Positions 45,523-55,130 are shown, numbered from the stretch's first letter. The stretch is DNA of 64,000 nucleotides from Fimenecus sp045531435 (GCA_045531435.1 JAZSDZ010000146.1:1-64000), one strand, 5' to 3'. A program made the numbers and translations. Notes: generated from the sequence alone by a model not told the origin.

Positions 45523-45550
45523 TAGCACCCTTATGGGTGCTTATCTTTTT
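45523..45550 (+). terminator. SAM riboswitch terminator
   Basis: AGCACCC/GGGTGCT stem with a TTAT loop and TATCTTTTT tail, ahead of metK. Confidence 0.9.
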
Positions 45551-45575
45551 AGAATAAACATTGGAGGAGAAAAAT

Positions 45576-46766
45576 ATGGCTAAATTTTTATTCACATCTG
45601 AATCTGTAACAGAAGGTCATCCTGATAAAATCTGTGACAAAATTTCTGACGCTGTCCTTGATGAAATGCTCACACAAGACCCTATGTCAAGAGTTGCTTG
45701 TGAAACAACAGTTACAACAGGACAAGTTCTCGTTATGGGTGAAATTTCATCAAAAGCTCAGGTAAACATCCCTGAAATCGTAAGAAAAACTATTCTTGAA
45801 ATCGGTTATGACCATAGTGATAAAGGTTTTGACGGTAATACTTGTGCAGTACTCGTTGCACTTGATAAACAGTCACCTGACATCGCTCTCGGTGTTGACA
45901 ATTCAATGGAAATTAAAGAAGGTAATGATGATTTTTATAATCTTAATGGTGCCGGTGACCAGGGTATGATGTTCGGCTTTGCTTGTGACGAAACACCTGA
46001 ACTTATGCCAATGCCAATTTCACTTGCAAACAAACTTGCAGTTCAACTTACAAATGTCAGAAAAGACGGTATTCTTCCTTACCTTCGTGCTGACGGTAAA
46101 ACACAGGTTACAGTTGAATACGACGATGATAGAAATCCTGTAAGAATCGATGCAATTGTTGTTTCATCACAGCATAGTGCTGATGTTGAACTTTCACAGA
46201 TTCGCGAAGATATTAAGAAAAATGTTATTGAACCTATTGTTCCTGCAAATCTTATTGACGATGATACAAAGATTTATGTAAATCCAACAGGACGTTTTGT
46301 AATCGGTGGTCCTATGGGTGACTCTGGTCTTACAGGTCGTAAGATTATTGTAGATACATATGGTGGATATTCACGTCACGGTGGCGGTGCTTTCTCTGGT
46401 AAAGACCCAACTAAGGTTGACCGTTCTGCTGCTTATGCTGCAAGATATGTTGCAAAGAATATTGTTGCTGCAGGTCTTGCAAAAAAATGCGAAATTCAGT
46501 TGGCATATGCTATCGGTGTTGCAAAGCCTGTTTCAGTTATGGTTGACACATTTGGCACAGGCGTTCTCAAGGATTCAGAACTTGGTGACATCGTTAATGA
46601 AGTATTCGACCTTCGTCCTGCTGCTATTATTGACAACCTTAAACTTCGTAACCCAATCTACAAACAGCTTGCTGCTTATGGTCACGTAGGCAGAACCGAC
46701 TGTGATGTTATGTGGGAAAAGACAGATAGGGTTGAAATTTTGAAAGAAAAAGCAAAAATTAATTAA
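45576..46766 (+). CDS. metK: S-adenosylmethionine synthetase
   Basis: 396 residues from MAKFLFTSESVTEGHPDK. It makes SAM from methionine and ATP. GHPDKICDKISD, GAGDQGMMFGFA and GGGAFSGKDPTKVDRS are invariant motifs. GGAGGAG precedes ATG 45576; a TTG five codons earlier is in frame but upstream of that site. It sits behind a SAM-I riboswitch with terminator, so SAM represses its own synthetase. Confidence 0.97.
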   Translation: MAKFLFTSESVTEGHPDKICDKISDAVLDEMLTQDPMSRVACETTVTTGQVLVMGEISSKAQVNIPEIVRKTILEIGYDHSDKGFDGNTCAVLVALDKQSPDIALGVDNSMEIKEGNDDFYNLNGAGDQGMMFGFACDETPELMPMPISLANKLAVQLTNVRKDGILPYLRADGKTQVTVEYDDDRNPVRIDAIVVSSQHSADVELSQIREDIKKNVIEPIVPANLIDDDTKIYVNPTGRFVIGGPMGDSGLTGRKIIVDTYGGYSRHGGGAFSGKDPTKVDRSAAYAARYVAKNIVAAGLAKKCEIQLAYAIGVAKPVSVMVDTFGTGVLKDSELGDIVNEVFDLRPAAIIDNLKLRNPIYKQLAAYGHVGRTDCDVMWEKTDRVEILKEKAKIN

Positions 46767-46849
46767 ATTTTAAAATTTGCATAAAAAGTTTACATTTACT
46801 CATAATAATATTGCACATAAAATGATGCTATTATTAAGGAGTGAATATA

Positions 46850-47065
46850 ATGCTTGACAGAATTTCATTAATTCTTGTTGTAATCGGTGCAATCAACTGG
46901 GGAGCAATCGGTCTTTTCCAGTTTGACCTTGTTGCTTGGATTTTTGGTGGCCAAGATGCAATCATCAGTAGAATAATTTATACACTTGTTGCTCTTGCTG
47001 GTATATGGTGCTTGTCACTTTTATTCCGTCGCAATGAAATGTTAGCCACAAACGATGAAATGTAA
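46850..47065 (+). CDS. DUF378 small membrane protein
   Basis: 71 residues. Two membrane helices with the family motif LILVVIGAINWGAIGLF and a following IIYTLVALAGIWCL. AAGGAG precedes the ATG (46850); three codons upstream lies another in-frame ATG with a poorer site. The function is unknown. The IS element starts 12 bases after its stop. Confidence 0.9.
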   Translation: MLDRISLILVVIGAINWGAIGLFQFDLVAWIFGGQDAIISRIIYTLVALAGIWCLSLLFRRNEMLATNDEM

Positions 47066-47103
47066 TTAAAATAAACATCCACCCGCATGTGCAATAGTAA
47101 AAT

Positions 47104-47145
47104 AAAGGTAGACACATGGAAAACCACCATGTATCTACCTTTTTC
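47104..47145 (+). terminator. Strong hairpin in the left end of the IS element
   Basis: AAAGGTAGA-C-ACATGG pairs with CCATGT-A-TCTACCTTT (15 of 16 bp), loop of 7, then TTC. As a plus-strand terminator it would end DUF378 transcription and shield orfA from read-through. Confidence 0.65.
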
Positions 47146-47176
47146 TTATGCTAAAATATAATGTGGAGGTATGAAA

Positions 47177-47545
47177 ATGAAAAAAGGACAGAAGAAACGA
47201 GTATGGACAAAAGAACAAAAGTTGGAAATCATAGGTAAACACTTAAATGAACATATTTCTGTGAGAACCCTCGAAAAAGAATATAATGCAGACAGAAGTA
47301 TGATTTGTCATCGGTTAAGAGATTATGGCAAATATGGAGAGTCTGCATTTGATTCAAAAATGCACAGAAAAGGAAATCCTTTTGCAGCACTACATACAAG
47401 TAAAACATTAACTGAAACAGAACGATTAAGGCTACAACTAGCAAAATTAGAAATAGAAAATGAACGGTTAAAAAAAGGATACCGAGTGAAAGGAGTTGGT
47501 GCAAACAAGGAGTTCGTTACTACAAAAGATGTGAATACGAAGTAA
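47177..47545 (+). CDS. IS3 transposase OrfA (helix-turn-helix)
   Basis: 122 residues. Helix-turn-helix of the IS3 OrfA type: RVWTKEQKLEIIGKHL, then SVRTLEKEYNADRSMICHRLRDYG, followed by a C-terminal leucine-rich coiled helix (RLRLQLAKLEIENERLKKG). The start ATG 47177 gives 7-base spacing from GGAGG; the ATG at 47171 lies too close. A run A AAA AAA near 47470 in codons KK is a candidate slip site for -1 frameshift into orfB. Confidence 0.85.
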   Translation: MKKGQKKRVWTKEQKLEIIGKHLNEHISVRTLEKEYNADRSMICHRLRDYGKYGESAFDSKMHRKGNPFAALHTSKTLTETERLRLQLAKLEIENERLKKGYRVKGVGANKEFVTTKDVNTK

Positions 47546-48396
47546 TATATTCCTTGAGAGATAAATATAGCATTAAATTTTTATGTAAAATAATGTCGGT
47601 TAATCGTTCAGGATAATACAAATGGTTAGCACGGAAAGGAAAACCTAACAGATATGAGCAAGATAGAATAGTACTTACGAAATTACTATTGGAACAGCAT
47701 AAAAAGCATAAGACAAAAGGCTATCACTATCTTGCAAAGTTAATTCGTAACGAAACTGGTTGGTTTTTCTCAGATAATTTAGCACATAAATGCTGTAAGT
47801 TAGCTGGTATATGTTCTAAAACCAAGCGTGGCAGAAAAACTGCAGGTAAAGAAAACATTAAATTTTCTAACATTATTAAGGGCAATTGGAATGCAACAAA
47901 ACCACTAGAAATTGTTGTATCAGATATGACCTGAATTAAACATAAAGGTATTCGATGGGAATGGACTTATCTATTGGATGTATTTAATAATGAAATCATT
48001 GCAAGTTCTGTGACAAATAAAATAGGCAGTAGTTTACCATATTACCATTGTTTAGAACAACTTATAGAAAACAAGAAAGAGCAGACATACCCAGTCATTC
48101 TTCACACCGACCAAGGTAGTGTCTGCTCATCAGAAGGCTTTTACCAAGCCCACAAAGATTATACTAATATCAAGCGCTCTATGTCAAGAACTGGAACACC
48201 AACAGATAATCCAATTATTGAATCTTTAAATGGTTGGATAAAAGAAGAAATGAGAATAGACTTTAATTTGAAATATGCCGAAGATATACCCTCATTTATT
48301 GAAAACTATATTAATTATTTCAATAATGAAAGATTATCTTACAAACTTAATTACAAAACCCCTGTTCAATATAGAATTGAACAAGGGTTTGAATAA
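47468..48396 (+). pseudogene. IS3 transposase OrfB with two nonsense codons
   Basis: Same family as rve/IS3 integrases. Read in the -1 frame after the slip site, the frame runs to 48396 but is cut by TAA at 47614 (in SG-YKW, expected Tyr) and TGA at 47932 (after VVSDMT). The DDE residues are otherwise seen: VVSDMT, LHTDQGS and IESLNGW. Either fix restores a full integrase-like protein, so the decay is recent. Confidence 0.85.
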
Positions 48397-48455
48397 TTGG
48401 TGGTTTTTACTGTCTACTTTTACTTGACAATTGCACAAAGTGGGTGGATATTTAT

Positions 48456-50207
48456 TTACTCTATTACAAGTTTGTCTATAAATGATTTTTCTGGTGTAAC
48501 ATAAATTGTATTATATGTGTTATAAATTACCTTACCAGGTTTAGCTCCAGTTGGTTTTTTTACATTTTTAATAATTGTATAATCAACTGCAACAGAAGAT
48601 GAATCCTTTGCTTTGCTATGATATGCAGCAATACAAGCTGCCTCATAAATCGCAGTTTCTGTAATTTCCTTTTTATCGGCAACAATTACAGTATGTGAGC
48701 CTGCAAATTTTTGTACATGCAACCACACATCATAATTCATTGCTGTTTTTAATGTGAGAATATCGTTCTGAATATTATTTCTACCAACAAGTATTCTGAA
48801 GCCATCACTTGATTTAAATTCAAGTGGAGGTAATAGTTTTTCTTTTTTTTGTTTATTATATTTTTTTCGTTTAATATATCCACCCTGCTCCAGCTCTTCA
48901 CGTATTTCACTGATTTCTCTTTCAGAATCCGCACGTGAAAGATTATCAAGTACAGTATCAAGATATATTAATTCCTGTTCACCTTCATCGATAAGATTAT
49001 GAAGAAGTTTTTCTGCATTAACTGCCTTTTTATATTCTTTAAAATACTTTTGAGCATTCTGCAAAGGACTTAATGCGGGATTAACAGGAATTTCAATAAT
49101 TTTATTATTATCATAATAATTTTCAAGTTTATAAACTGAAGCTTTTTCAGTTAGTCTGTATTGATTTGCTGTAATAAGTTCTGCGTAAATTCGGATTTTT
49201 TCACGCTTTTCACTTTTCTGGAGTTCAACACGACGATTATTTATTTTTCTTGAAGTTCTCTCTACAGCACTATTTAAAATTTTGAATAAATCAGATGCTT
49301 TTCGCTTAATTCTATTGATTTTATCCTTTTCGAAATAGTAATCGTCAAGCAATTCAGAAATGGATTCATACTCTTTTTTTACAAACGTCGTACCATATTG
49401 ACGAACGTTAGTAAATGAAAATTCGTAAGGTAATCCATCCTGATTACTGAAAATAAAAAATAATTTATTATTTAAAATTTCATATTTAATAATTTTTAAT
49501 TCATTTTCTAATCTATCTATTTCAATTTCTGAAAGTAATCCAACTTGTTTATCACCATAAATTGTTCTGTATGCAATTTCCCTACCAACAATCGGAGAAA
49601 AACCTTCAATAACATCAAGAATTGCTTTAGAAAGCATTTTTTCATTATGTGACAAGATCTTGCTTACTATGTCAGAAATATCATCAACAAGAATATCGTT
49701 TTTATCTTGTAGTGGTGGTAATTCATATCGCAATCCGGGTAAAATTTCTCTTACAGAGGACTTTTCTTCATCAACTCTTTTAACAGCATCAATTATTCTA
49801 TTGTTTTCATCACAAAGAATAATGTTACTACGCTGTCCCATTATTTCACATACCAGATAATATGTTGTTTTGTCTCCTATTTCTGTAGTTCCACTAAATT
49901 CAAATATAAGAATTCGGTCATTTTTAATCTGTTTAATTTCAGTTAATAAAGCTCCGACAAGCCTTTTACGGAGTAACATACAAAGCATTGGTGGAACTTT
50001 AGGATTTTCAAGGTTATATCGACTCATATGCACTCGTGGACTCTGTCCGTCACAAGAAAAATACAACCTATATGCACCATTTCGGGTACGCATAATAAAC
50101 ACCAACTCATTTTTAGATGGTTGATGTATCTTATCAATTTTAGAGCCTATGAGATACTCTTTAAGCTCGTTTTTGATTAAACCTAAAGTAATTCCGTCTA
50201 ATGCCAT
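48456..50207 (-). CDS. rqcH: Rqc2 homologue RqcH (NFACT family)
   Basis: 583 residues. The NFACT-N (about 1-200), coiled-coil (about 285-430) and NFACT-R (about 450-570) layout matches RqcH. RqcH directs C-terminal alanine tailing of nascent chains on stalled 50S subunits. NFACT-N motif MGQRSNIILCD and NFACT-R motif DVWLHVQKFAGSHTVI are visible. Also known as the fibronectin-binding protein family. It follows nif3 by 9 bases; the IS element has inserted just beyond its stop. Confidence 0.94.
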   Translation of the reverse strand: MALDGITLGLIKNELKEYLIGSKIDKIHQPSKNELVFIMRTRNGAYRLYFSCDGQSPRVHMSRYNLENPKVPPMLCMLLRKRLVGALLTEIKQIKNDRILIFEFSGTTEIGDKTTYYLVCEIMGQRSNIILCDENNRIIDAVKRVDEEKSSVREILPGLRYELPPLQDKNDILVDDISDIVSKILSHNEKMLSKAILDVIEGFSPIVGREIAYRTIYGDKQVGLLSEIEIDRLENELKIIKYEILNNKLFFIFSNQDGLPYEFSFTNVRQYGTTFVKKEYESISELLDDYYFEKDKINRIKRKASDLFKILNSAVERTSRKINNRRVELQKSEKREKIRIYAELITANQYRLTEKASVYKLENYYDNNKIIEIPVNPALSPLQNAQKYFKEYKKAVNAEKLLHNLIDEGEQELIYLDTVLDNLSRADSEREISEIREELEQGGYIKRKKYNKQKKEKLLPPLEFKSSDGFRILVGRNNIQNDILTLKTAMNYDVWLHVQKFAGSHTVIVADKKEITETAIYEAACIAAYHSKAKDSSSVAVDYTIIKNVKKPTGAKPGKVIYNTYNTIYVTPEKSFIDKLVIE

Positions 50208-50216
50208 AAAATCCTC

Positions 50217-50960
50217 TTATATAGTAATTATTGGCGTATTTTGTTCAGCTAACAAACATTCCACAAAAAATTCATTTGAAATCTTATCTGCAAGTGGTTT
50301 AATTGCAATATTCTCTGTCTCAAAATGACCACAAGCAAACAAACCTATATTCATTTCGTTTGCATCAAGGAAAGCATGATGCGAAGCATCACCAGTAAGC
50401 ATAGCATCACAATTTAACTCTTTTGCAATTTCAAGATAGTCACTGCCAGAGCCACTGCAAACTGCAATTTTACTTATTTTTTTATCAATGGAATTATATC
50501 TCACAACTCCACCCAATTTACCTCTTAAATACAAAGCAAAATCTTCAGCTAAAATGCCACTTTCAAAATATGCAATATTAAGGCAAGTGCCATCAACTTT
50601 TTCATATTTAGATGAATTGATGGATTTGCAAAGAATATCGTTTACGCCATCAATAGCCTTATCATAGTTGGTATGAACTGAAATGATGCTGATACCATTC
50701 TCGATGAGTTTATATATTAAACTATCACTTAAAACACTTAATACCGGCTTAAAAATAATAGGATGATGAGTAATTATCAAATCACTATTGCTATTTATTG
50801 CCTGATTTACAACATCAGATGTTATATCAAGCGCAAAAGTGATTATATTTACGTTTTTATTTTCATCACCAACAAGAAGTCCGGAATTATCCCATTCTTC
50901 CTGGGTATTAAATGGAGCAATAGAATCTATGTAGTTATATATATCCTTTACTGTTGCCAT
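50217..50960 (-). CDS. Nif3-like dinuclear metal protein
   Basis: 247 residues, the short form lacking the inserted PII-like domain found in Bacillus YqfO. Metal-binding His in DLIITHHPIIFKP and GHFETENIA near the C-terminus are typical. Start at 50960 overlaps the trmK 3' end by 13 bases. The trmK-nif3 pair is conserved in Firmicutes. The biochemical role is not settled. Confidence 0.93.
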   Translation of the reverse strand: MATVKDIYNYIDSIAPFNTQEEWDNSGLLVGDENKNVNIITFALDITSDVVNQAINSNSDLIITHHPIIFKPVLSVLSDSLIYKLIENGISIISVHTNYDKAIDGVNDILCKSINSSKYEKVDGTCLNIAYFESGILAEDFALYLRGKLGGVVRYNSIDKKISKIAVCSGSGSDYLEIAKELNCDAMLTGDASHHAFLDANEMNIGLFACGHFETENIAIKPLADKISNEFFVECLLAEQNTPIITI

Positions 50961-51616
50961 TGTTTCAACTCACCTACCAATTTTTCAAGTTCAGTACATT
51001 CTTTGTCTGCACTTATAAGAGCTTCAAGCTTTTTGTTGTATTTATAATGAAGTTTTGCAAGATATTTTTTTGAAAGATTGTCATTATTATGTGGTAATTT
51101 GCCAACAATCAAATCAAGGCCAGAATAAGCAGTATGACCAGAATAATAATACACACTGAGAATTATATATAATTTGTCACCATCTTCTGCAACAACTTCT
51201 TTATCGATAACAAAACCATTATCAAAAAGTGTTTTTCGCAGTTCTTCAACGTGTGTCATTGGCTGTAAAATAAGATGAACATTCTCATTCTTAAGCCACT
51301 CTGTTCGTTCTACAAATGAAGAAATTAAAAGTCCACCCATACCAGCAACCGCAATTTCTTCTACTTCATTTTCCTTGAAATTATCAAGGCCATCAGATAG
51401 TCTTAATTCAATTTGCTCTGAATATCCGTATGAAACAACAGCATCTCTTGCATTTTCAAGGGGGCCAACACGCAAATCGGCAGCAATCCCCTTTTGAATT
51501 ATTCCTTTTTCAACTAAATAAACAGGTAAATATGCATGGTCAGTGCCAATATCAGCAAAAACTTTATCTTTTCTTACCAAATCGGCAATTGCCGTTAGTC
51601 TGTTATCAAGTTTCAT
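50948..51616 (-). CDS. trmK: tRNA adenine-22 N1-methyltransferase
   Basis: 222 residues from MKLDNRLTAIADLV. TrmK methylates N1 of A22 in the D-loop of tRNA. SAM motif VFADIGTDHAYLPVYL and VAVAGMGGLLI are clear, and the C-terminal helical region fits the family. GGTGATA precedes ATG 51616. It heads the trmK-nif3-rqcH operon. Confidence 0.94.
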   Translation of the reverse strand: MKLDNRLTAIADLVRKDKVFADIGTDHAYLPVYLVEKGIIQKGIAADLRVGPLENARDAVVSYGYSEQIELRLSDGLDNFKENEVEEIAVAGMGGLLISSFVERTEWLKNENVHLILQPMTHVEELRKTLFDNGFVIDKEVVAEDGDKLYIILSVYYYSGHTAYSGLDLIVGKLPHNNDNLSKKYLAKLHYKYNKKLEALISADKECTELEKLVGELKQWQQ

Positions 51617-51635
51617 ACTTATCACCACGCTTTTT

Positions 51636-51668
51636 AAAAATCCCCCTATTGTATATAGGAGGATTTTT
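51636..51668. terminator. Bidirectional terminator between DUF1858 and trmK
   Basis: AAAAATCC..CCTAT pairs with ATAGG..GGATTTTT (one mismatch); T runs flank it on both strands. On the minus strand it ends ileS-DUF1858. Confidence 0.85.
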
Positions 51669-51675
51669 TAGTTAA

Positions 51676-51888
51676 TTATTTTTCGGCATTTTCCTTAAGA
51701 AACTGGTTAATACCATCAACAAACTCGTCAGGGTCAACACCATGAACCATACAAGCCTGTTCAACAGTTTCACCTCGTGCAGAAGGACAACCAAGACAAT
51801 GCATTCCAAGACTTAAAAAGAATGGAACAGTTTCTCTTGCATTATCAAGAATTTCACCGATATTCATATCTTTTGTAACCTGAAACAT
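51676..51888 (-). CDS. DUF1858 small protein with CxxC
   Basis: 70 residues. VTKDMNIGEILDNARE, LSLGMHCLGCPSARGETVEQAC with a CxxC pair and a third Cys fit DUF1858. Possible redox or metal-binding. It starts 4 bases after ileS and shares its terminator. Confidence 0.9.
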   Translation of the reverse strand: MFQVTKDMNIGEILDNARETVPFFLSLGMHCLGCPSARGETVEQACMVHGVDPDEFVDGINQFLKENAEK

Positions 51889-51891
51889 CTT

Positions 51892-54800
51892 TTATTCTCC
51901 TTTAACAACTGAAACCGTGATTTTCTTTTCATTTACAGTAAACTCGCTAGAATAATCTGCATCCATCGTTTCATTGATAACGATAGAATCAGCAAGAAGT
52001 TCACCTGCAATGTAATCAAGTTTTTCAGTAAGTGCATTTACAACGAACTCATCATCAACTGTAATTGCAGCCTTGATTCTCTGTTCAACCTGATATCCTG
52101 CATCCTTACGAGCAACCTGACACTGACGAATAATATCACGTACTACGCCTTCTTTAAGGAGTTCATCAGTAAGTACGATATCAAGAGCAACAACTGCACC
52201 CTGAGTAAATTCAGCTGAAACAACACCGTCTTTTGTCTTTGACTGAACAGCAAAGATTGAAGAATCATATTTTTCATCCCAACCCGGAACTTCAACTTCA
52301 CCGCCAGCAACAACTGCAGCTGTAAGTGCTTTCATTTCATCAACTGAAAGACCTTCAAGAGTCTGCTTCACCTTATTAACATTCTGCTTAAGAACAGCAC
52401 CTGCGACCTTAAAGTTAACGGTAAGGAACTGGTCATTAAGAATATTGATGTCATCAATATATTCTACATTTTTAATGTTAAGCTCATCAAGAATATTTTT
52501 CTCAAAAGTCTTAATTTTATCAGCAGTTTCTTTATCGCAGCATACAAAAAGTTTTGCAAGTGGCTGACGAACCTTAATTTGTTGTTCGTTACGAAGTCTC
52601 ATTGCGGTAGCAATTACATCACGAACAAGTGCAGTCTGTTCAATAATTCCATCATCAGTAACGCCTTCAATTTCTGTTGGCCAGTCACTGAGGTGAACAG
52701 ATTCAGCAACAGTTGAGTCGCACTTTCTGATAAGATTCTGCCAAATATAATCTGTCATAAATGGAATAACCGGTGCCATTGTCTGAACACAGACCTTAAG
52801 TGCATTAAAGAGTGTCCAGTAAGCAATCATCTTGTCATCATGGTCTTCTGTCTTCCAGAAACGACGACGGTTTGCTCTGATATACCAGTTAGAAATATCG
52901 TCAACAAAAACTTCAAAATCCTTAATGAGAGCAGATGATTTATATTCATCCATAGAAACAGTTGCCTTCTTAAGATATTCGTTAGTTCTTACAACAAGCC
53001 ATTTATCCATTGGAGTGAGTTTAGAGAAATCAACCTTATAATCAGCAAAGTTTGGTTTATCAAGCTGTGCATATGTGTCGAAGAATGTATAGATGTTCCA
53101 GAAACCAAGCATCTTTCTTCTTGCTTCATCACCAAGGTTATAACCGAAACGAACATCATTTGTGTTTGGTGCACTACCATAGAGGTAACGAACAGTATCA
53201 GCACCAATTTTTTCAGCAGCCTCATCAAACTTAATCATAAAGCCAGTCTTTGAGAACTTAGAGCCGTCTTCAGCAACAACCATACCATTAGTAACAACTC
53301 TTTCATAAGGTGCTTTACCAACAAGAACAGTACTCATAAAGAGCATTGAATAGAACCAGAGTCTAACCTGCTCGTGCATTTCTGTAACCCATTCTGCAGG
53401 AAAGTTCTTTTCCCATGCTTCACGGTCTGTAAAGTATCCAAGTGTTGAGAATGGAACGATACCAGCATCAAGCCAAACATCACCAATATCAGGAACACGA
53501 GAAACTTCTTTACCACAATGAGGACACTTAATCTTAACTTCATCAACCCAAGGTCTGTGAAGTTCAGGAAGAGCATCAACCTGTGCTGGGTCAACAGCCT
53601 TTTCACGAAGTTCAGCCTTTGAGCCGATAACAGAAATGTGACCACAATCACAAGGATAGAAAGGAAGTGGCATACCATAGTAACGTTTACGTGAAATATT
53701 CCAGTCACCCATGTTTGTGAGCCAGTCATTCATACGCTTACCGTTTGAAGCAGGTTCCCATTTGACTGAGTTAGCACATTCAATAAGTTTAGGCTTAATT
53801 TCACTTGTCTTGATATACCAAGCAGGAACAAGGCGGAAAACGATTTCACTCTTACATCTCCAGCAAACCGGATAGCTATGTTCATGTGGTTCAACTTTAT
53901 AAAGTTTATTCTGTTCATCAAGTTTTTCAAAAACTTCATCAGCTATTGTATGGCTATCTTTACCTGTCATAAAGCCGAAACCTTCAAGATAAATACCCAT
54001 ATCGTCGATAGGCATAACCTTTGGAAGACCAAGTCTTTCGCCAAGTTCAAAGTCTTCAATACCGCAACCTGGAGCAATATGAACAACACCTGTACCTTCG
54101 TCAGCTGCAACATCTTCCCAAGCAACGATTTTATGTTCAAAGCCCTGCTGTGCCTCTAAATCAGCAAAACAAGTTTCATAATGAAGACCAACAAGTTCTT
54201 CACCCTTGAGTGCACGAATAACTTCAACTTTATCGTCACCAAGGTATTTTATAGCATTTTTCGCAAGAATCAATGTCTGTTCATCACTCTTGATTTTAAC
54301 TTCAACGTAATCAATATCAGGATTAACTGCAAGTGCAACGTTTGAAGAAAGAGTCCAAGGAGTAGTTGTCCAAACAAGAATTTTTGAATCAAGTTCTTCA
54401 ATTGGAAGTTTGAAGAAAACTGAATTATGAGTCATCATCTTATATGAACCTGTCATTTCGTGTTCAGAAAGTGATGTACCACAACGAGGACACCAAGGCA
54501 TTGGTTTGTATTCACGCTGAATCCAACCATGGTTGTCACATTCCTTTAAGAAATGCCAGATACCCTGAATGTTAAGGTCTGTATTTGTATAGTATGAGTT
54601 ATCCCAATCCATCCACATACCAAGTCTCTTTGACTGCTCTGTGATTATACCTGAGAAATGCTTAACTCGGTCAACACACTGACGTGTAAACTTGTCCATA
54701 CCGTAATTTTCAATATCCTTCTTTGTTTTAAAACCGAGCTGTTTTTCAACTTCAACTTCAACCCAAAGTCCCTGTGAGTCGAAACCGTTCTGACGACGGC

Positions 54801-55026
54801 AATCGTATCCTCTCATTGACTTGTAACGAATAAAAGTATCTTTTGTACTTCTACCCCAAGCGTGATGGATACCCATTGGGTTGTTAGCAGTAATAGGACC
54901 GTCAAGGAAACGGAACATTTTTTTGCCCTTATTTTTTTCTACAAGCTTTTCATAAAACTTTTCTCTGTCCCAGAGCTCCATTACCTGATGCTCAAGGTCA
55001 ACAAAGAGATTTTTTTCGTCTGCCAC
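51892..55026 (-). CDS. ileS: Isoleucyl-tRNA synthetase, type 2 with GxHH signature
   Basis: 1,044 residues. The catalytic class I domain starts FLDGPITANNPMG and has WGRSTKDTFIRY; the standard HxGH motif is replaced by GIHH (52-55), with KFSKTG as the KMSKS loop. Type 2 features include length, two zinc-type CPRC/CWRC and CDC/CPHC motifs and the Asn-rich NNPMG. A GxHH change in IleRS2 has been linked to very high mupirocin resistance. GTG 55026 is favoured as start, since AAGGTGG lies 8 bases upstream; the GTG four codons earlier is inside that site. No T-box leader. Confidence 0.94.
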   Translation of the reverse strand: MADEKNLFVDLEHQVMELWDREKFYEKLVEKNKGKKMFRFLDGPITANNPMGIHHAWGRSTKDTFIRYKSMRGYDCRRQNGFDSQGLWVEVEVEKQLGFKTKKDIENYGMDKFTRQCVDRVKHFSGIITEQSKRLGMWMDWDNSYYTNTDLNIQGIWHFLKECDNHGWIQREYKPMPWCPRCGTSLSEHEMTGSYKMMTHNSVFFKLPIEELDSKILVWTTTPWTLSSNVALAVNPDIDYVEVKIKSDEQTLILAKNAIKYLGDDKVEVIRALKGEELVGLHYETCFADLEAQQGFEHKIVAWEDVAADEGTGVVHIAPGCGIEDFELGERLGLPKVMPIDDMGIYLEGFGFMTGKDSHTIADEVFEKLDEQNKLYKVEPHEHSYPVCWRCKSEIVFRLVPAWYIKTSEIKPKLIECANSVKWEPASNGKRMNDWLTNMGDWNISRKRYYGMPLPFYPCDCGHISVIGSKAELREKAVDPAQVDALPELHRPWVDEVKIKCPHCGKEVSRVPDIGDVWLDAGIVPFSTLGYFTDREAWEKNFPAEWVTEMHEQVRLWFYSMLFMSTVLVGKAPYERVVTNGMVVAEDGSKFSKTGFMIKFDEAAEKIGADTVRYLYGSAPNTNDVRFGYNLGDEARRKMLGFWNIYTFFDTYAQLDKPNFADYKVDFSKLTPMDKWLVVRTNEYLKKATVSMDEYKSSALIKDFEVFVDDISNWYIRANRRRFWKTEDHDDKMIAYWTLFNALKVCVQTMAPVIPFMTDYIWQNLIRKCDSTVAESVHLSDWPTEIEGVTDDGIIEQTALVRDVIATAMRLRNEQQIKVRQPLAKLFVCCDKETADKIKTFEKNILDELNIKNVEYIDDINILNDQFLTVNFKVAGAVLKQNVNKVKQTLEGLSVDEMKALTAAVVAGGEVEVPGWDEKYDSSIFAVQSKTKDGVVSAEFTQGAVVALDIVLTDELLKEGVVRDIIRQCQVARKDAGYQVEQRIKAAITVDDEFVVNALTEKLDYIAGELLADSIVINETMDADYSSEFTVNEKKITVSVVKGE

Positions 55027-55073
55027 TATATTGTCCACCTTTCAAGTGATAATATCCTAATTTAACAGATAAT

Positions 55074-55101
55074 ATTATACACGAATATAGTGAAATTTCA
55101 A
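55074..55101 (-). promoter_or_regulatory. Promoter of ileS
   Basis: TTGAAA (55101-55096), 16 bases, TATAAT (55079-55074) on the minus strand, about 50 bases ahead of the start. Confidence 0.65.
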
Positions 55102-55130
55102 GTGATTTATTACAAAATTATGAATATAAA

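Larger units (their letters stand above)
47077..48449 (+). mobile_element. IS3-family insertion sequence, decayed
   Basis: About 1,373 bp with two overlapping frames and imperfect long inverted ends: ATCCACCCGC..TGTGCAAT on the left and the same motif reversed as ATTGCACA..GGGTGGAT on the right; inside, GTAGACA and AAACCACC also match. No clear target duplication can be read, as both flanks are AT-rich. The element fits between two gene ends: 11 bases after the DUF378 stop and 6 bases from the rqcH stop. Two nonsense codons in orfB mean it cannot move on its own. Confidence 0.85.

Noticed and set aside
47932..47934. TGA in OrfB read as Trp or selenocysteine
   Set aside because: Other genes here use TGA as stop (for example rlmN), and a second stop (TAA) breaks the same frame, so simple decay is enough.
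55039..55130. T-box leader ahead of ileS
   Set aside because: No specifier loop, T-box sequence or terminator pair fits in the short leader.
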